This document shows, piece after piece, positions 54,913 to 64,000 of a stretch of 64,000 bases of DNA. Location: positions 18,158 to 82,157 of the forward strand of contig JAFDWN010000048.1 of assembly GCA_018268465.1 (NCBI GenBank), written 5' to 3'. This DNA comes from Actinomycetota bacterium (lineage in GTDB: Bacteria; Actinomycetota; Actinomycetes; Mycobacteriales; Mycobacteriaceae). Every line of letters begins with the position of its first letter. Positions within the stretch are counted from its first letter, which is position 1. The notes under the pieces were generated by a model that was given only the letters and a program-made list of their open reading frames with translations, did no database searches and was not told the origin of the DNA. A program made the position numbers and the translations under genes.

Positions 54913-55870
54913 CGACGATCTTGCCGCGCGCCGTGCGATTCTCCAGCGCAGCGATGGCCTCCGCCGCGCGGTCGAGCGGATAGACCACCGGATCGGGCGG
55001 CGACACCGCGCCGGTGGCGAGCAGCGGCTGCAATTCGGCCCACTGTTCGGCCAGATATTCCGGATGGGTCAGCACCCACGCACCCCACCCGACTCCGACG
55101 ACGTCGACGTTGTTGAGCAATAGGCGGTTGACCTTCACCGTCGGGATCTCGCCGCCGGTGAAACCGAGCACCAGCATCCGGCCCCCCGGCGCCAGCGAGC
55201 GCAGCGAATCGGTGAACCGGTCCCCACCCACCGGATCGACGACGATGTCCACACCCCGCCCCGCCGTCAGCTCCTTGACCGCATCCCGGAATCCCTCGAC
55301 GCCCACCACATCGGTGGCGCCGGCCGCCGCGGCCGCCGCGGCCTTGGCGTCGCTGCTCACCACGGCGATGGTGCGTGCGGCGCCAAGGGCGGGCGCCAGC
55401 CGAAGCGCGGACGTGCCGACACCGCCTGCGGCGCCGTGCACCAGCACGGTCTCACCCTGCGCCAGGCGTCCCCGGGTGCGCAGCGCAGCCAGGACGGTGA
55501 GGTCGTTGAACAACAGGCCGGCACCGGCCTCGAACGACACCGAATCGGGCAGTGCGAACACCTGTCCCGCGGGAAGTGCGACGACCTCGGCCATCCCGCC
55601 GCACAGCATCGTCAGCCCGGCAACCCGGTCGCCGGGCGCGACCTGGGAACCGGCCGGTGCGCTGCGCACCACCCCGGCGATCTCGCCACCGGGGATGTAT
55701 GGAAGGACCGGCTTGTACTGGTAGAGGCCACGCGTCTGCAATACGTCGGGATAGGACACCCCGGCGGCGTGCACGTCGACGACCACCTGACCGGTGCCGT
55801 CGGGCTCGTCCACCTCGGCGATCCGCGCGGCTCCCGGGCCGTCGAGTGTGGCTATCTGGATCGCGCGCAT
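54899..55870 (-). CDS. Zinc-free MDR quinone oxidoreductase (Qor-like)
   Basis: A 323-aa medium-chain reductase/dehydrogenase (MRAIQIATLDGPGAARIAEV, then GVSYPDVLQTRGLYQYKPVL and LVHGAAGGVGTSALRLAPAL, the NADPH motif). No zinc-ligand cysteines are seen, so it belongs with NADPH:quinone oxidoreductases. The physiological substrate is unknown. It is divergent from the alpha/beta hydrolase. Confidence 0.9.
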   Translation of the reverse strand: MRAIQIATLDGPGAARIAEVDEPDGTGQVVVDVHAAGVSYPDVLQTRGLYQYKPVLPYIPGGEIAGVVRSAPAGSQVAPGDRVAGLTMLCGGMAEVVALPAGQVFALPDSVSFEAGAGLLFNDLTVLAALRTRGRLAQGETVLVHGAAGGVGTSALRLAPALGAARTIAVVSSDAKAAAAAAAGATDVVGVEGFRDAVKELTAGRGVDIVVDPVGGDRFTDSLRSLAPGGRMLVLGFTGGEIPTVKVNRLLLNNVDVVGVGWGAWVLTHPEYLAEQWAELQPLLATGAVSPPDPVVYPLDRAAEAIAALENRTARGKIVVTLR

Positions 55871-55982
55871 GGGTACCCCCTCGGTGGACGAGCATCATTA
55901 AACATCGACCCCGACAAGGCCGACCCACCGGTAGGTAGACTGGTCGGCCAGGCAACGGTGCCGGAACGATCGGAGTGGCCGC

Positions 55983-56999
55983 ATGAACGAGCGACCGGTG
56001 GGGCGCCCGCGGATCGGCACACGGGGCCGCCCGCGGTTCGGTGCCCAGGTGCGCCCGCGGATCGGCACGTTCGCCGCGGCAGACGCGTTACCGCCCGGAC
56101 GCGTCGTGCGTGTCCGCGCGGCGGACGGGGTGCACCTGCACGCGGAGGTGTTCGGCCCCGACGACGGGTATCCGATCGTGCTGGCCCACGGCATCACCTG
56201 TGCGCTGAAGGTGTGGGCGTACCAAATCGCCGACCTGGCCACCGATCACCGCGTCATCGCCTACGACCTGCGCGGCCACGGGCGCAGCGGCGTACCGCCG
56301 GTCCGCGGCAACTACAGTCTGGACCACCTCGCCGCCGACCTCGACGCGGTGCTCGACGCCACCCTGGCCCCCGGCGAGCGCGCCGTGATCGCCGGACACT
56401 CGATGGGCGGCATGGCAATCACCTCGTGGGCCGACCGTCACCCGGACCGGGTGGCCGCGCGCGCCGACGCGGTCGCCCTGATCAACACCAGTACCGGGGA
56501 CGTACTGCGCAATGTCCGTTTCCTCGCGGTGCCGCCGCCGTTGGCGACCACCAGAGACCTGGCCGCGGGCACCTTACTTCGTACCTTCGGGGCCACGCCT
56601 CTGGTACGGGTGGCCGAACGACCCAGCCGCCGGTTCGTCCACACCCTCGCGGTCGGGCAGCAGGCCGACCCCGCGATCGCCGAATTCGTCTACGACCTGT
56701 TCGAAGCCACACCCGCCAAGGGGCGGGGCGGATGGGTCAAGGCGATCATCGACACGATGGGCCCCGAGCACATCGACCTGCGCAATCTCACCGTGCCCAC
56801 GCTGGTGATCGGCAGCCACAACGATCGCATCCTGCCGATCGCCTCGTCGCGCCGGATCGCTGCTACCGCACCGAATCTCGCGCAGTTCGTGGAGCTGCCC
56901 GGCGGGCATTGCACCATCCTGGAACACCCCGACGACGTCAACAGGCACCTGCGGGACCTGATCAGATCGGTTGCCGGCGAGCAACGCGCGACATCCTGA
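55983..56999 (+). CDS. Alpha/beta hydrolase with N-terminal RPRIG repeats
   Basis: A 338-aa alpha/beta hydrolase: oxyanion region LAHGIT, nucleophile Ser140 in AGHSMGGM, acid in VIGSHNDRILPI and His in LPGGHCTILEH. Ahead of the fold, residues 7-28 contain three near-repeats (GRPRIGT, GRPRFG, VRPRIGT) giving a basic unstructured leader. TAGACT about 45 nt upstream may be its -10 box. The substrate is unknown. Confidence 0.85.
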   Translation: MNERPVGRPRIGTRGRPRFGAQVRPRIGTFAAADALPPGRVVRVRAADGVHLHAEVFGPDDGYPIVLAHGITCALKVWAYQIADLATDHRVIAYDLRGHGRSGVPPVRGNYSLDHLAADLDAVLDATLAPGERAVIAGHSMGGMAITSWADRHPDRVAARADAVALINTSTGDVLRNVRFLAVPPPLATTRDLAAGTLLRTFGATPLVRVAERPSRRFVHTLAVGQQADPAIAEFVYDLFEATPAKGRGGWVKAIIDTMGPEHIDLRNLTVPTLVIGSHNDRILPIASSRRIAATAPNLAQFVELPGGHCTILEHPDDVNRHLRDLIRSVAGEQRATS

Positions 57000-57152
57000 C
57001 CGCCGCAGGCGCACACGTGGGGATCATGACGGCGCTCAGCGGCGGCCGATACCAGCCCGGGCCCATCCCCGTGACCGCGCTGGCCGCGGTCGTCGACACC
57101 GTCGACCCTTCACGGCCTATCGTGGGTACGGGCTGGATCACAGGAGGTTCCC

Positions 57153-58664
57153 ATGGCGATCCCTGATGACACGGTGGACCCGCGGACGCGCGCCGATGCC
57201 GACATCATCGATGTGTTGATCATCGGGGCCGGGATCTCGGGGATCGGGGCCGCCTACCGCATCCACGAGCAGAATCCGCACCGCAGCTACCTGGTGCTCG
57301 AACGGCGGGCGCGCATCGGCGGCACCTGGGACCTGTTCCGCTACCCCGGCGTCCGCTCCGACAGCGACATCTTCACGCTGAGCTACCCGTACGAACCGTG
57401 GCGCAGGCCCGAACTCGTCGCCGACGGTGCGCACATCCGTGAGTACCTCAGCCGCACCGCGGCCAAATACGGTATCGACGACCACATCCGGTTCAACACC
57501 CACGTCCACTCCGCGCACTGGGATTCGCGAACCGACACCTGGACAGTGCACGTCACCGAGGACGGACATCCGGCGACCCACCGGGCGCGATTCCTGTTCT
57601 TCGGCACCGGTTACTACGACTACGACGAGCCCTACACTCCCGACCTGCCCGGCATCGAGACGTTCACCGGCACCGTGGCGCATCCTCAGCACTGGCCCGA
57701 AACGCTGGACTGGCAGGGTAAACGCGTGGTCGTCATCGGCAGCGGGGCCACCGCCGTCAGCCTGATTCCGGCGCTGGCCGACCGGGCCGCCTCCGTAACG
57801 ATGCTGCAGCGTTCGCCGAGCTACCTGGCCTCGATACCACACGTCGACCCGGTGACGTTGAAGATTCGGAAAGTGCTCCCCACCAAGGCATCCCATGCGG
57901 CCATCCGCGCCTACCGGCTGGTCATCATGATGGGCAGCTACTGGTTCATGCGGCTGGCACCGGCACTCGGCCGTCGCGTACTTCGCGACCACGCGGTGCG
58001 CAACCTGCCCGCCGGATACGCCGTCGACACGCACTTCAACCCGCGCTACGACCCCTGGGATCAGCGGCTGTGCCTGCAGATCGACAACGACCTGTATCGC
58101 GCGATCGCCGAAGGCCGTGCCGACGTGGTGACCGACCATATCGACCACTTCGACGCCGCGGGCATCGTGCTGGCATCGGGCCGGCGCCTCGACGCCGACG
58201 TGATCGTCACCGCCACCGGCCTGCGGCTGCAAGCCCTCGGCGGCGTCGAACTCAGCGTCGACGGGGCGCGGGTAGAACCGCGGGATCGGTTCGTCTACAA
58301 GGAATACCTGCTGGAGGACGTGCCGAACCTCGCGTGGTGCATCGGCTACGTCAACGCCTCCTGGACGTTGCGCGCCGACCTGACCGCGCGGGCAGTGGCG
58401 AAACTGTTGGCGTACATGGACTCCCGCGGATACACCCAAGCCTATCCGCATCTCGGCGGGGAGCCGATGCCGGAGAAGCCGACGTGGAACATCAACGCCG
58501 GCTACGTGCGGCGCGCCGCGCACGTGCTGCCGAAATCGGGTACGCGCCGACCGTGGAACGTGCGCCACAACTACGTGCTGGACATGATCGAGCACCGGAC
58601 CGACCGCATCGAGGAATCGATGGTGTTCGGCCGCGCCCCGGTCGACGCCGCCCAGCTGGTGTAG
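57153..58664 (+). CDS. EthA-like flavin-containing (Baeyer-Villiger) monooxygenase
   Basis: A 503-aa class B flavoprotein monooxygenase. FAD motif GAGISG at residues 25-30, BVMO fingerprint FTGTVAHPQHW at 171-181 and NADPH motif VVVIGSGATAVSLI at about 192-205 are intact, as in mycobacterial EthA. It oxygenates ketones or thio compounds with NADPH and O2. ATG 57153 follows ACAGGAGG. Confidence 0.92.
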   Translation: MAIPDDTVDPRTRADADIIDVLIIGAGISGIGAAYRIHEQNPHRSYLVLERRARIGGTWDLFRYPGVRSDSDIFTLSYPYEPWRRPELVADGAHIREYLSRTAAKYGIDDHIRFNTHVHSAHWDSRTDTWTVHVTEDGHPATHRARFLFFGTGYYDYDEPYTPDLPGIETFTGTVAHPQHWPETLDWQGKRVVVIGSGATAVSLIPALADRAASVTMLQRSPSYLASIPHVDPVTLKIRKVLPTKASHAAIRAYRLVIMMGSYWFMRLAPALGRRVLRDHAVRNLPAGYAVDTHFNPRYDPWDQRLCLQIDNDLYRAIAEGRADVVTDHIDHFDAAGIVLASGRRLDADVIVTATGLRLQALGGVELSVDGARVEPRDRFVYKEYLLEDVPNLAWCIGYVNASWTLRADLTARAVAKLLAYMDSRGYTQAYPHLGGEPMPEKPTWNINAGYVRRAAHVLPKSGTRRPWNVRHNYVLDMIEHRTDRIEESMVFGRAPVDAAQLV

Positions 58665-58710
58665 CGCCTACGGCGCCACCCCGCCCTGATGGGTCGCCTA
58701 CGGCGCCACC
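58665..58710. repeat. Direct repeat CGCCTACGGCGCCACC x2
   Basis: The 16-mer occurs at 58665-58680 and 58695-58710 in the convergent gap after the monooxygenase; the second copy contains the stop codon of the gene at 58698. Confidence 0.8.
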
Positions 58711-59833
58711 GAAAGCCAGTCGGTGAAACCCGAAGGGTCATGGCGGCCCAGCGCACCGTGCTCGAACAGGCCCCAGCCTTCACGGTCGGCGCCGTGGGCG
58801 TCCGTGCACACGGCGCGCCCGACGTGGTCGATCACCCCGAACCCGGCACGCGCCACGATCGCCGGGTCGGTCATGTCGTAGGTCAGCCGTTCGGTGAACT
58901 TCTCGCCTTTCCACATGCCATGCGCCCAGTCCGGGTCCCCGCCGTAGCCGCCGCCGACGTGGATCGGTGCGGGCAGCTTGGACTCGACCTGGATATGCAC
59001 GGGGCTGCCGTCGGATGCGGTGGCCTCGATGGTCGCACCGGTGGCAATTCTGGTGCCGGGGCGGTAGTGGATTCGCACCCTGGGCCAGCCGAGCTGCTCG
59101 ACACGGCCGTCCTTCCAGATACGGGTGCAGTCGTTGAGTGAGCGGAAGCCCGTCGGATCCTCCTGGATGATCAGCACGATGCCGAAATCGTCGAACGCCA
59201 TCGGCACATACAGCCACCACATCCCCTCGAAAGGCGGGTCGTCGGGCCGTCCGGCCGGCTCGGCTTCGCCCACCGGGCGGATGCCCCACGACCGGTCCCG
59301 GGTGCCGATCCAGCGTGCCGGATCGACCTCGACGTCCGTGCCGTCGACATGCAGATGTCCACTCCAGCTGCCCACCTGGGCGAACCGCTGCGCATCCAGG
59401 GTGATGCGGTTGCCGCGGCGCATGACGTGGGGCTGTTCCTGCACTACGTCGAACAGCCCCTCCCAGGTGAGATCGGCTGCGATGCCCTCGGTTTCGTCGA
59501 GCACGATTCGCAGCTTGCGCAACGGCTCGATGACCTCGACGCGATAGCCGCCGACATGCTGGTGCAGGCGGTCCTGGTCGATCGCGTCCGAGAGGTGGAC
59601 CGCGGTCTGGGTATGCGACGCCGACGCGCCGGACGTCCGCCGTGACACCAGCAGGAAGGCGTCCTTCACGCCGAGGTTGGGGTAGTAGCCGATGCCGCTG
59701 ATGACGAAGATCTCGCCGGTGCGGTCATGGGCGTTGAAATACGAACGGTCGTAGAAGTTGCGGTCGCTGGAACCGGGCCAGGCGATGGGCTGCGGAACCT
59801 GGTGAACCGGGTACTCGTCGATGGGTCCGAGCA

Positions 59834-59834
<1 letters not shown>
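58698..59834 (-). CDS. Uncharacterised protein, lipocalin/CrtC-like fold (DUF7065-type)
   Basis: A 378-aa soluble beta-rich protein (NFYDRSYFNAHDRTGEIFVI, then RSWGIRPVG, GMWWLYVPMAFDDFGIVLII). The RxxSWGxR and WxW segments recall the AttH/CrtC lipocalin-like proteins and the actinobacterial DUF7064/7065 group; no enzyme activity is established. It overlaps the phosphotransferase stop by one base (TGATG), so the two proteins are co-translated and probably act together. Confidence 0.7.
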
Positions 59835-61030
<1,196 letters not shown>

Positions 61031-61055
61031 CTAATACGATACGGTGAGTAGCGTT

Positions 61056-61658
61056 ATGAAAGCAGACCTGCCATCCGTTGACAAGGCCCCGGGCGCCGGA
61101 CGGCCCCGGGACACCCGCATCGACGCTGCCATACTGCGGGCGACCGCGGATCTTCTTGTGGAAATCGGGTATTCGAACCTCACCATGGCCGCGGTGGCCG
61201 AACGGGCGAAGACCACCAAGACGGCGCTCTACCGCCGGTGGTCCAGCAAGGCCGAGCTCGTCCACGAGGCTGCGTTCCCGGCAGCGCCGTCCGCGCTGGA
61301 GGCTCCGGAGGGCGACGTCGCCGCCGATGTGCGGGCGATGATCGCCGCGGCCCGCGACGTCTTCACCAGCCCCGTGGTGCGCGCCGCGCTGCCCGGACTG
61401 ATCGCGGACATGTCCGCCGATCCCGACCTGAACGCCACGGTGATGGCACGGTTCACCGGGCTCTTCTCGGCCGTGCGCACACGGATCGCCGATGCCGTCG
61501 ACCGCGGCGAAGTCCACACCGACGTCGACCCCGACCGTCTCGTCGAGATCATCGGCGGCGCCACCATGTTGCGACTGCTGCTGTGGCCGGGGCGGCCGCT
61601 CGACGAGCAGTGGGTCCTGCAGACCGCTGCCATCGTCACCCACGGCGTCGTGGCGTGA
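61056..61658 (+). CDS. TetR family regulator
   Basis: A 200-aa TetR protein with an N-terminal HTH (LTMAAVAERAKTTKTALYRR, then WSSKAELVHEAAF) and a TetR_C_16-like C-terminus. ATG 61056 is preferred over GTG 61044, which overlaps a TACGGT -10-like box (61040-61045). It is divergent from the phosphotransferase operon, its likely target. Confidence 0.88.
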   Translation: MKADLPSVDKAPGAGRPRDTRIDAAILRATADLLVEIGYSNLTMAAVAERAKTTKTALYRRWSSKAELVHEAAFPAAPSALEAPEGDVAADVRAMIAAARDVFTSPVVRAALPGLIADMSADPDLNATVMARFTGLFSAVRTRIADAVDRGEVHTDVDPDRLVEIIGGATMLRLLLWPGRPLDEQWVLQTAAIVTHGVVA

Positions 61659-61728
61659 CACGGGGCGAAACCCCAACGGAAGCACTGTTCGTCGGGGGCC
61701 ACCGCCGACGCTGACGCGTTGCGCCGCC

Positions 61729-63336
61729 TCAGCGCAGGAAGTGTGCCGAGTTGTTCGCGAGGTCCAGCAGCGGTTGCGGCAGCGCCCCGAGCGCGAACGT
61801 GATCGCCGCCGTCAGCGTCACGGTCGCGGTGGTGGTCCAGCCGGGCGTCACCACCACCGGCGGATCGTCGGGCGGGTCGGTGAAGAACATCAGCACGATG
61901 ACGCGTACGTAGAAGTACGCGGCGATCGCGCTGGCGATCACACCGACGACCACCAGCGGGATCGCCCCGCCCTCGCCCGCAGCCTTGAACACCGCGAACT
62001 TGCTGACGAAGCCGCTGGTCAGCGGGATACCCGCGAATGCGAGGAGGAAGAGCGAGAACACCACCCCGACAATCGGATACCGGCGGCCCAGCCCCGCCCA
62101 GCGCGCCATCGTGGTGTCCTCCCGGCCGTCGCGGTCACGCACCAGACCGACCACCGCGAATGCGCCCAGGGTCGAGAAGCCGTACGCGAACAGATAGAAC
62201 AGAGTCCCGGCCAGACCGCTGTCGTTCAGCGCGATGACGCCGACCAGAATGAAGCCGGCGTGCGCGACCGCCGAATAGGCGAGCATTCGCTTGACGTCGG
62301 ATTGGGTGACCGCGGTGACGGTTCCGACCGCCATGGTCAGGATCGCGATCGCCCACATCACCGGTCGCCACTCCACCCGCAGCTCGGGCACCGCGACATA
62401 GAAGATGCGCAGCATCGCGCCGAAGGCCGCCACCTTGGTGGCCGCGGCCATGAATGCGGTGACGGGCGTCGGCGCGCCCTGGTAGACGTCGGGAATCCAC
62501 GCGTGGAAGGGCGCGGCGCCCACCTTGAAGAGCAGACCCACAGCGACCAGCCCGATACCGATCAGGGCCAGCGTGGTGTCGGACGAGGGATCCGACACCG
62601 CCGTGCCGATACCGGTCAGCGAGAACGTGCCGCTGTATCCGTACAGCAGGGCCACGCCGTACAGAAAGAACGCCGACGAAAAGGCACCCAGCAGAAAGTA
62701 CTTGAGCGCGGCCTCCTGCGACAGCAGACGGCGATGCCGCGCCAGCCCACACATCACGTAGAGCGGCAACGACAGCACCTCGAGCGCGACGAACATCGTC
62801 AACAGGTCGTCGGCGGCCGGAAACAGCAGCATCCCGGTCACCGCGAACATCATCAGCGGAAATACCTCGGTCTGGATGGCACCCGCCCGGGTGGCCAGCT
62901 TCTCCGCGACACTGCCCTCGACGGCCGCGGCCTGGGGGGTGAACGCGTCCAGCCCGCCCGCCGTGGAGTCGTCGCCGTCCGGGCCGCCGCCGGACCCCGG
63001 AGCGGGTAAGCGGCGTTCGGCAATCAGCAGCACGCCGAGCACGGCGACCAGCAAGATGGTGCCCTGCAGGAACAGCGCGGGCGCGTCGACGGCCACCGAC
63101 CCCATCACCGCGAGCTGCCCCGGACCGCCGCCCAACCCGCGGGCGACCACGACCACGGCGACGAACGCGGTGACCAGACCGCCGATCGACAGCGCCAATT
63201 GCGCGCGCAGCCGCATGCTCCGGGGCAGGAATGCCTCGGCGACCACACCGGCGACCGCGGTTGCGAAGACGATCAATGTCGGCGCGACCAGACCGTATTC
63301 GACAGTGGGAGGGGTGATTCCGGCAGCCAGATTCAT
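61729..63336 (-). CDS. nuoN: NADH-quinone oxidoreductase subunit N
   Basis: A 535-aa proton-pumping complex I subunit with about 14 helices and the antiporter-like core (MFVALEVLSLPLYVMCGLAR, then EAALKYFLLGAFSSAFFLYG, FKVGAAPFHAWIPDVYQGAP, SDVKRMLAYSAVAHAGFILV). Its start overlaps the nuoM stop (ATGA). It is the last gene of the nuo operon. Confidence 0.96.
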   Translation of the reverse strand: MNLAAGITPPTVEYGLVAPTLIVFATAVAGVVAEAFLPRSMRLRAQLALSIGGLVTAFVAVVVVARGLGGGPGQLAVMGSVAVDAPALFLQGTILLVAVLGVLLIAERRLPAPGSGGGPDGDDSTAGGLDAFTPQAAAVEGSVAEKLATRAGAIQTEVFPLMMFAVTGMLLFPAADDLLTMFVALEVLSLPLYVMCGLARHRRLLSQEAALKYFLLGAFSSAFFLYGVALLYGYSGTFSLTGIGTAVSDPSSDTTLALIGIGLVAVGLLFKVGAAPFHAWIPDVYQGAPTPVTAFMAAATKVAAFGAMLRIFYVAVPELRVEWRPVMWAIAILTMAVGTVTAVTQSDVKRMLAYSAVAHAGFILVGVIALNDSGLAGTLFYLFAYGFSTLGAFAVVGLVRDRDGREDTTMARWAGLGRRYPIVGVVFSLFLLAFAGIPLTSGFVSKFAVFKAAGEGGAIPLVVVGVIASAIAAYFYVRVIVLMFFTDPPDDPPVVVTPGWTTTATVTLTAAITFALGALPQPLLDLANNSAHFLR

Positions 63337-64000
63337 TTACCCGGTCCTTCCGCCGTCGCCGGGACGGGGTCGGTTTGGTTGATGGTCGTCAAGGTGTGCG
63401 TGACGGCCGGATTGATGATGTCCAGTGCGGGTTTGGGGTAGATGCCGAGGGCCAGCAGTAGCGCCACCAGGGGTACGACGACGGCCAGTTCGCGGGGTCG
63501 CAGGTCGCCGACGTGGTTGTTGCCGTCTTTGACCGGGCCGGTCATCATGCGCTGGTAGAGCCACAGGATGTAGATCGCCGAGAGCACCAGTGCGCTGGAG
63601 GCCAGTACCGCGAAGACCGGGTAGCGGGTGAATGTGCCGATGAGGACCAGGAATTCGCTGATGAACGGCGCCAGCCCGGGCAACGACAGCGTGGCCAGTC
63701 CGGCGACCAGGAAGGTGCCGGCCAGGACGGGGGCGACTTTCTGTATGCCGCCGTAGTCGGCGATGAGGCGTGAGCCGCGCCGGGAGACGAGGAAGCCGGC
63801 GATGAGGAACAGGGCGGCGGTGGAGATGCCGTGGTTGACCATGTAGAGGGTGGAACCGGCTTGGCCTTGGCTGGTCATGACGAAGATGCCCAGGATGATG
63901 AATCCGAAGTGGGAGATGGAGGTGTAGGCGATCAGGCGCATGACGTCGGTTTGTCCGATGGCGACGACGGCGCCGTAGATGATGCCGATGACGGCCAGCG
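63333..64000 (-). CDS. nuoM: NADH-quinone oxidoreductase subunit M, N-terminus beyond window
   Basis: The visible 222 C-terminal residues (AVIGIIYGAVVAIGQTDVMR, then LIAYTSISHFGFIILGIF, MVNHGISTAALFLIAGFL, PGLAPFISEFLVLIG) match NuoM, the antiporter-like subunit before NuoN. The gene continues past base 64000, so the remaining half and the start are not seen. Confidence 0.95.
   Translation of the reverse strand, partial: LAVIGIIYGAVVAIGQTDVMRLIAYTSISHFGFIILGIFVMTSQGQAGSTLYMVNHGISTAALFLIAGFLVSRRGSRLIADYGGIQKVAPVLAGTFLVAGLATLSLPGLAPFISEFLVLIGTFTRYPVFAVLASSALVLSAIYILWLYQRMMTGPVKDGNNHVGDLRPRELAVVVPLVALLLALGIYPKPALDIINPAVTHTLTTINQTDPVPATAEGPGK

Overview
The window is high-GC actinobacterial chromosome. 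An EthA-type monooxygenase, a DesA-like desaturase, DUF2237, dodecin, several TetR regulators, the nuoM-nuoN end of a complex I operon, and many TANNNT -10 boxes 6-8 nt before a start codon (leaderless genes) all point to a mycolic-acid-containing actinobacterium (Mycobacteriales). The genus cannot be fixed from sequence alone. I saw no transposase, integrase, tRNA, rRNA or CRISPR array.

Left flank (1-15.1 kb): a truncated FAD monooxygenase with a divergent TetR; a module (MFS exporter, FAD oxidoreductase, amidohydrolase, TetR) bracketed by two near-identical TetR operators; a thiamine-type ECF transporter (EcfT, double-ATPase EcfA, YkoE-like S component) behind a clear TPP riboswitch; then housekeeping-like genes (P-loop kinase, desaturase, NYN protein, thioesterase, DUF2237, dodecin).

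Core (15.2-53.3 kb): a large oxalate-utilisation island. It carries oxalyl-CoA decarboxylase, two formyl-CoA:oxalate CoA-transferases, three OFA-type MFS antiporters, an NAD-dependent molybdenum formate dehydrogenase (FdsGBAD) with FdhD, a second FdhF/YdeP-type oxidoreductase, a ketopantoate-reductase-family protein that fits oxalyl-CoA reductase (PanE2 type), pyruvate kinase, transhydrogenase PntAA-AB-B, SucCD, and the glyoxylate carboligase / tartronate semialdehyde reductase / hydroxypyruvate isomerase operon. The inferred flow is: oxalate enters through OFA and becomes oxalyl-CoA. One branch is decarboxylated, and formate is oxidised to NADH by FdsGBAD. The other branch is reduced to glyoxylate with NADPH supplied by Pnt. 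Glyoxylate then goes through Gcl-GlxR to glycerate, with PEP to pyruvate by Pyk. No glycerate kinase was seen.

The island is tied together by a 13-bp palindrome, GCATAC-N-GTATGC. It is present in five perfect copies and about nine degenerate ones, nearly all in promoters between 15.2 and 48.3 kb, including in front of a GntR/FCD regulator that is the natural candidate to bind it. The oxc-frc operon and the YdeP-type gene lack it but share a LysR-type box, TGATA-N9-TATC. The glyoxylate operon and the iclR gene share a TTCCGTNATGCGGAA-like box, with a weaker copy 21 bp away. A sulfatase-family protein with an altered FGly motif, an 81-aa unknown protein, a 51-aa ORF before pntAA and a 35-aa membrane ORF coupled to sucD are unexplained members or neighbours of this island.

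Right flank (53.3-64 kb): CocE-type hydrolase, quinone oxidoreductase, alpha/beta hydrolase, Baeyer-Villiger-type monooxygenase, an uncharacterised lipocalin-like protein with an APH-family phosphotransferase, TetR, and nuoN plus partial nuoM running off the edge.
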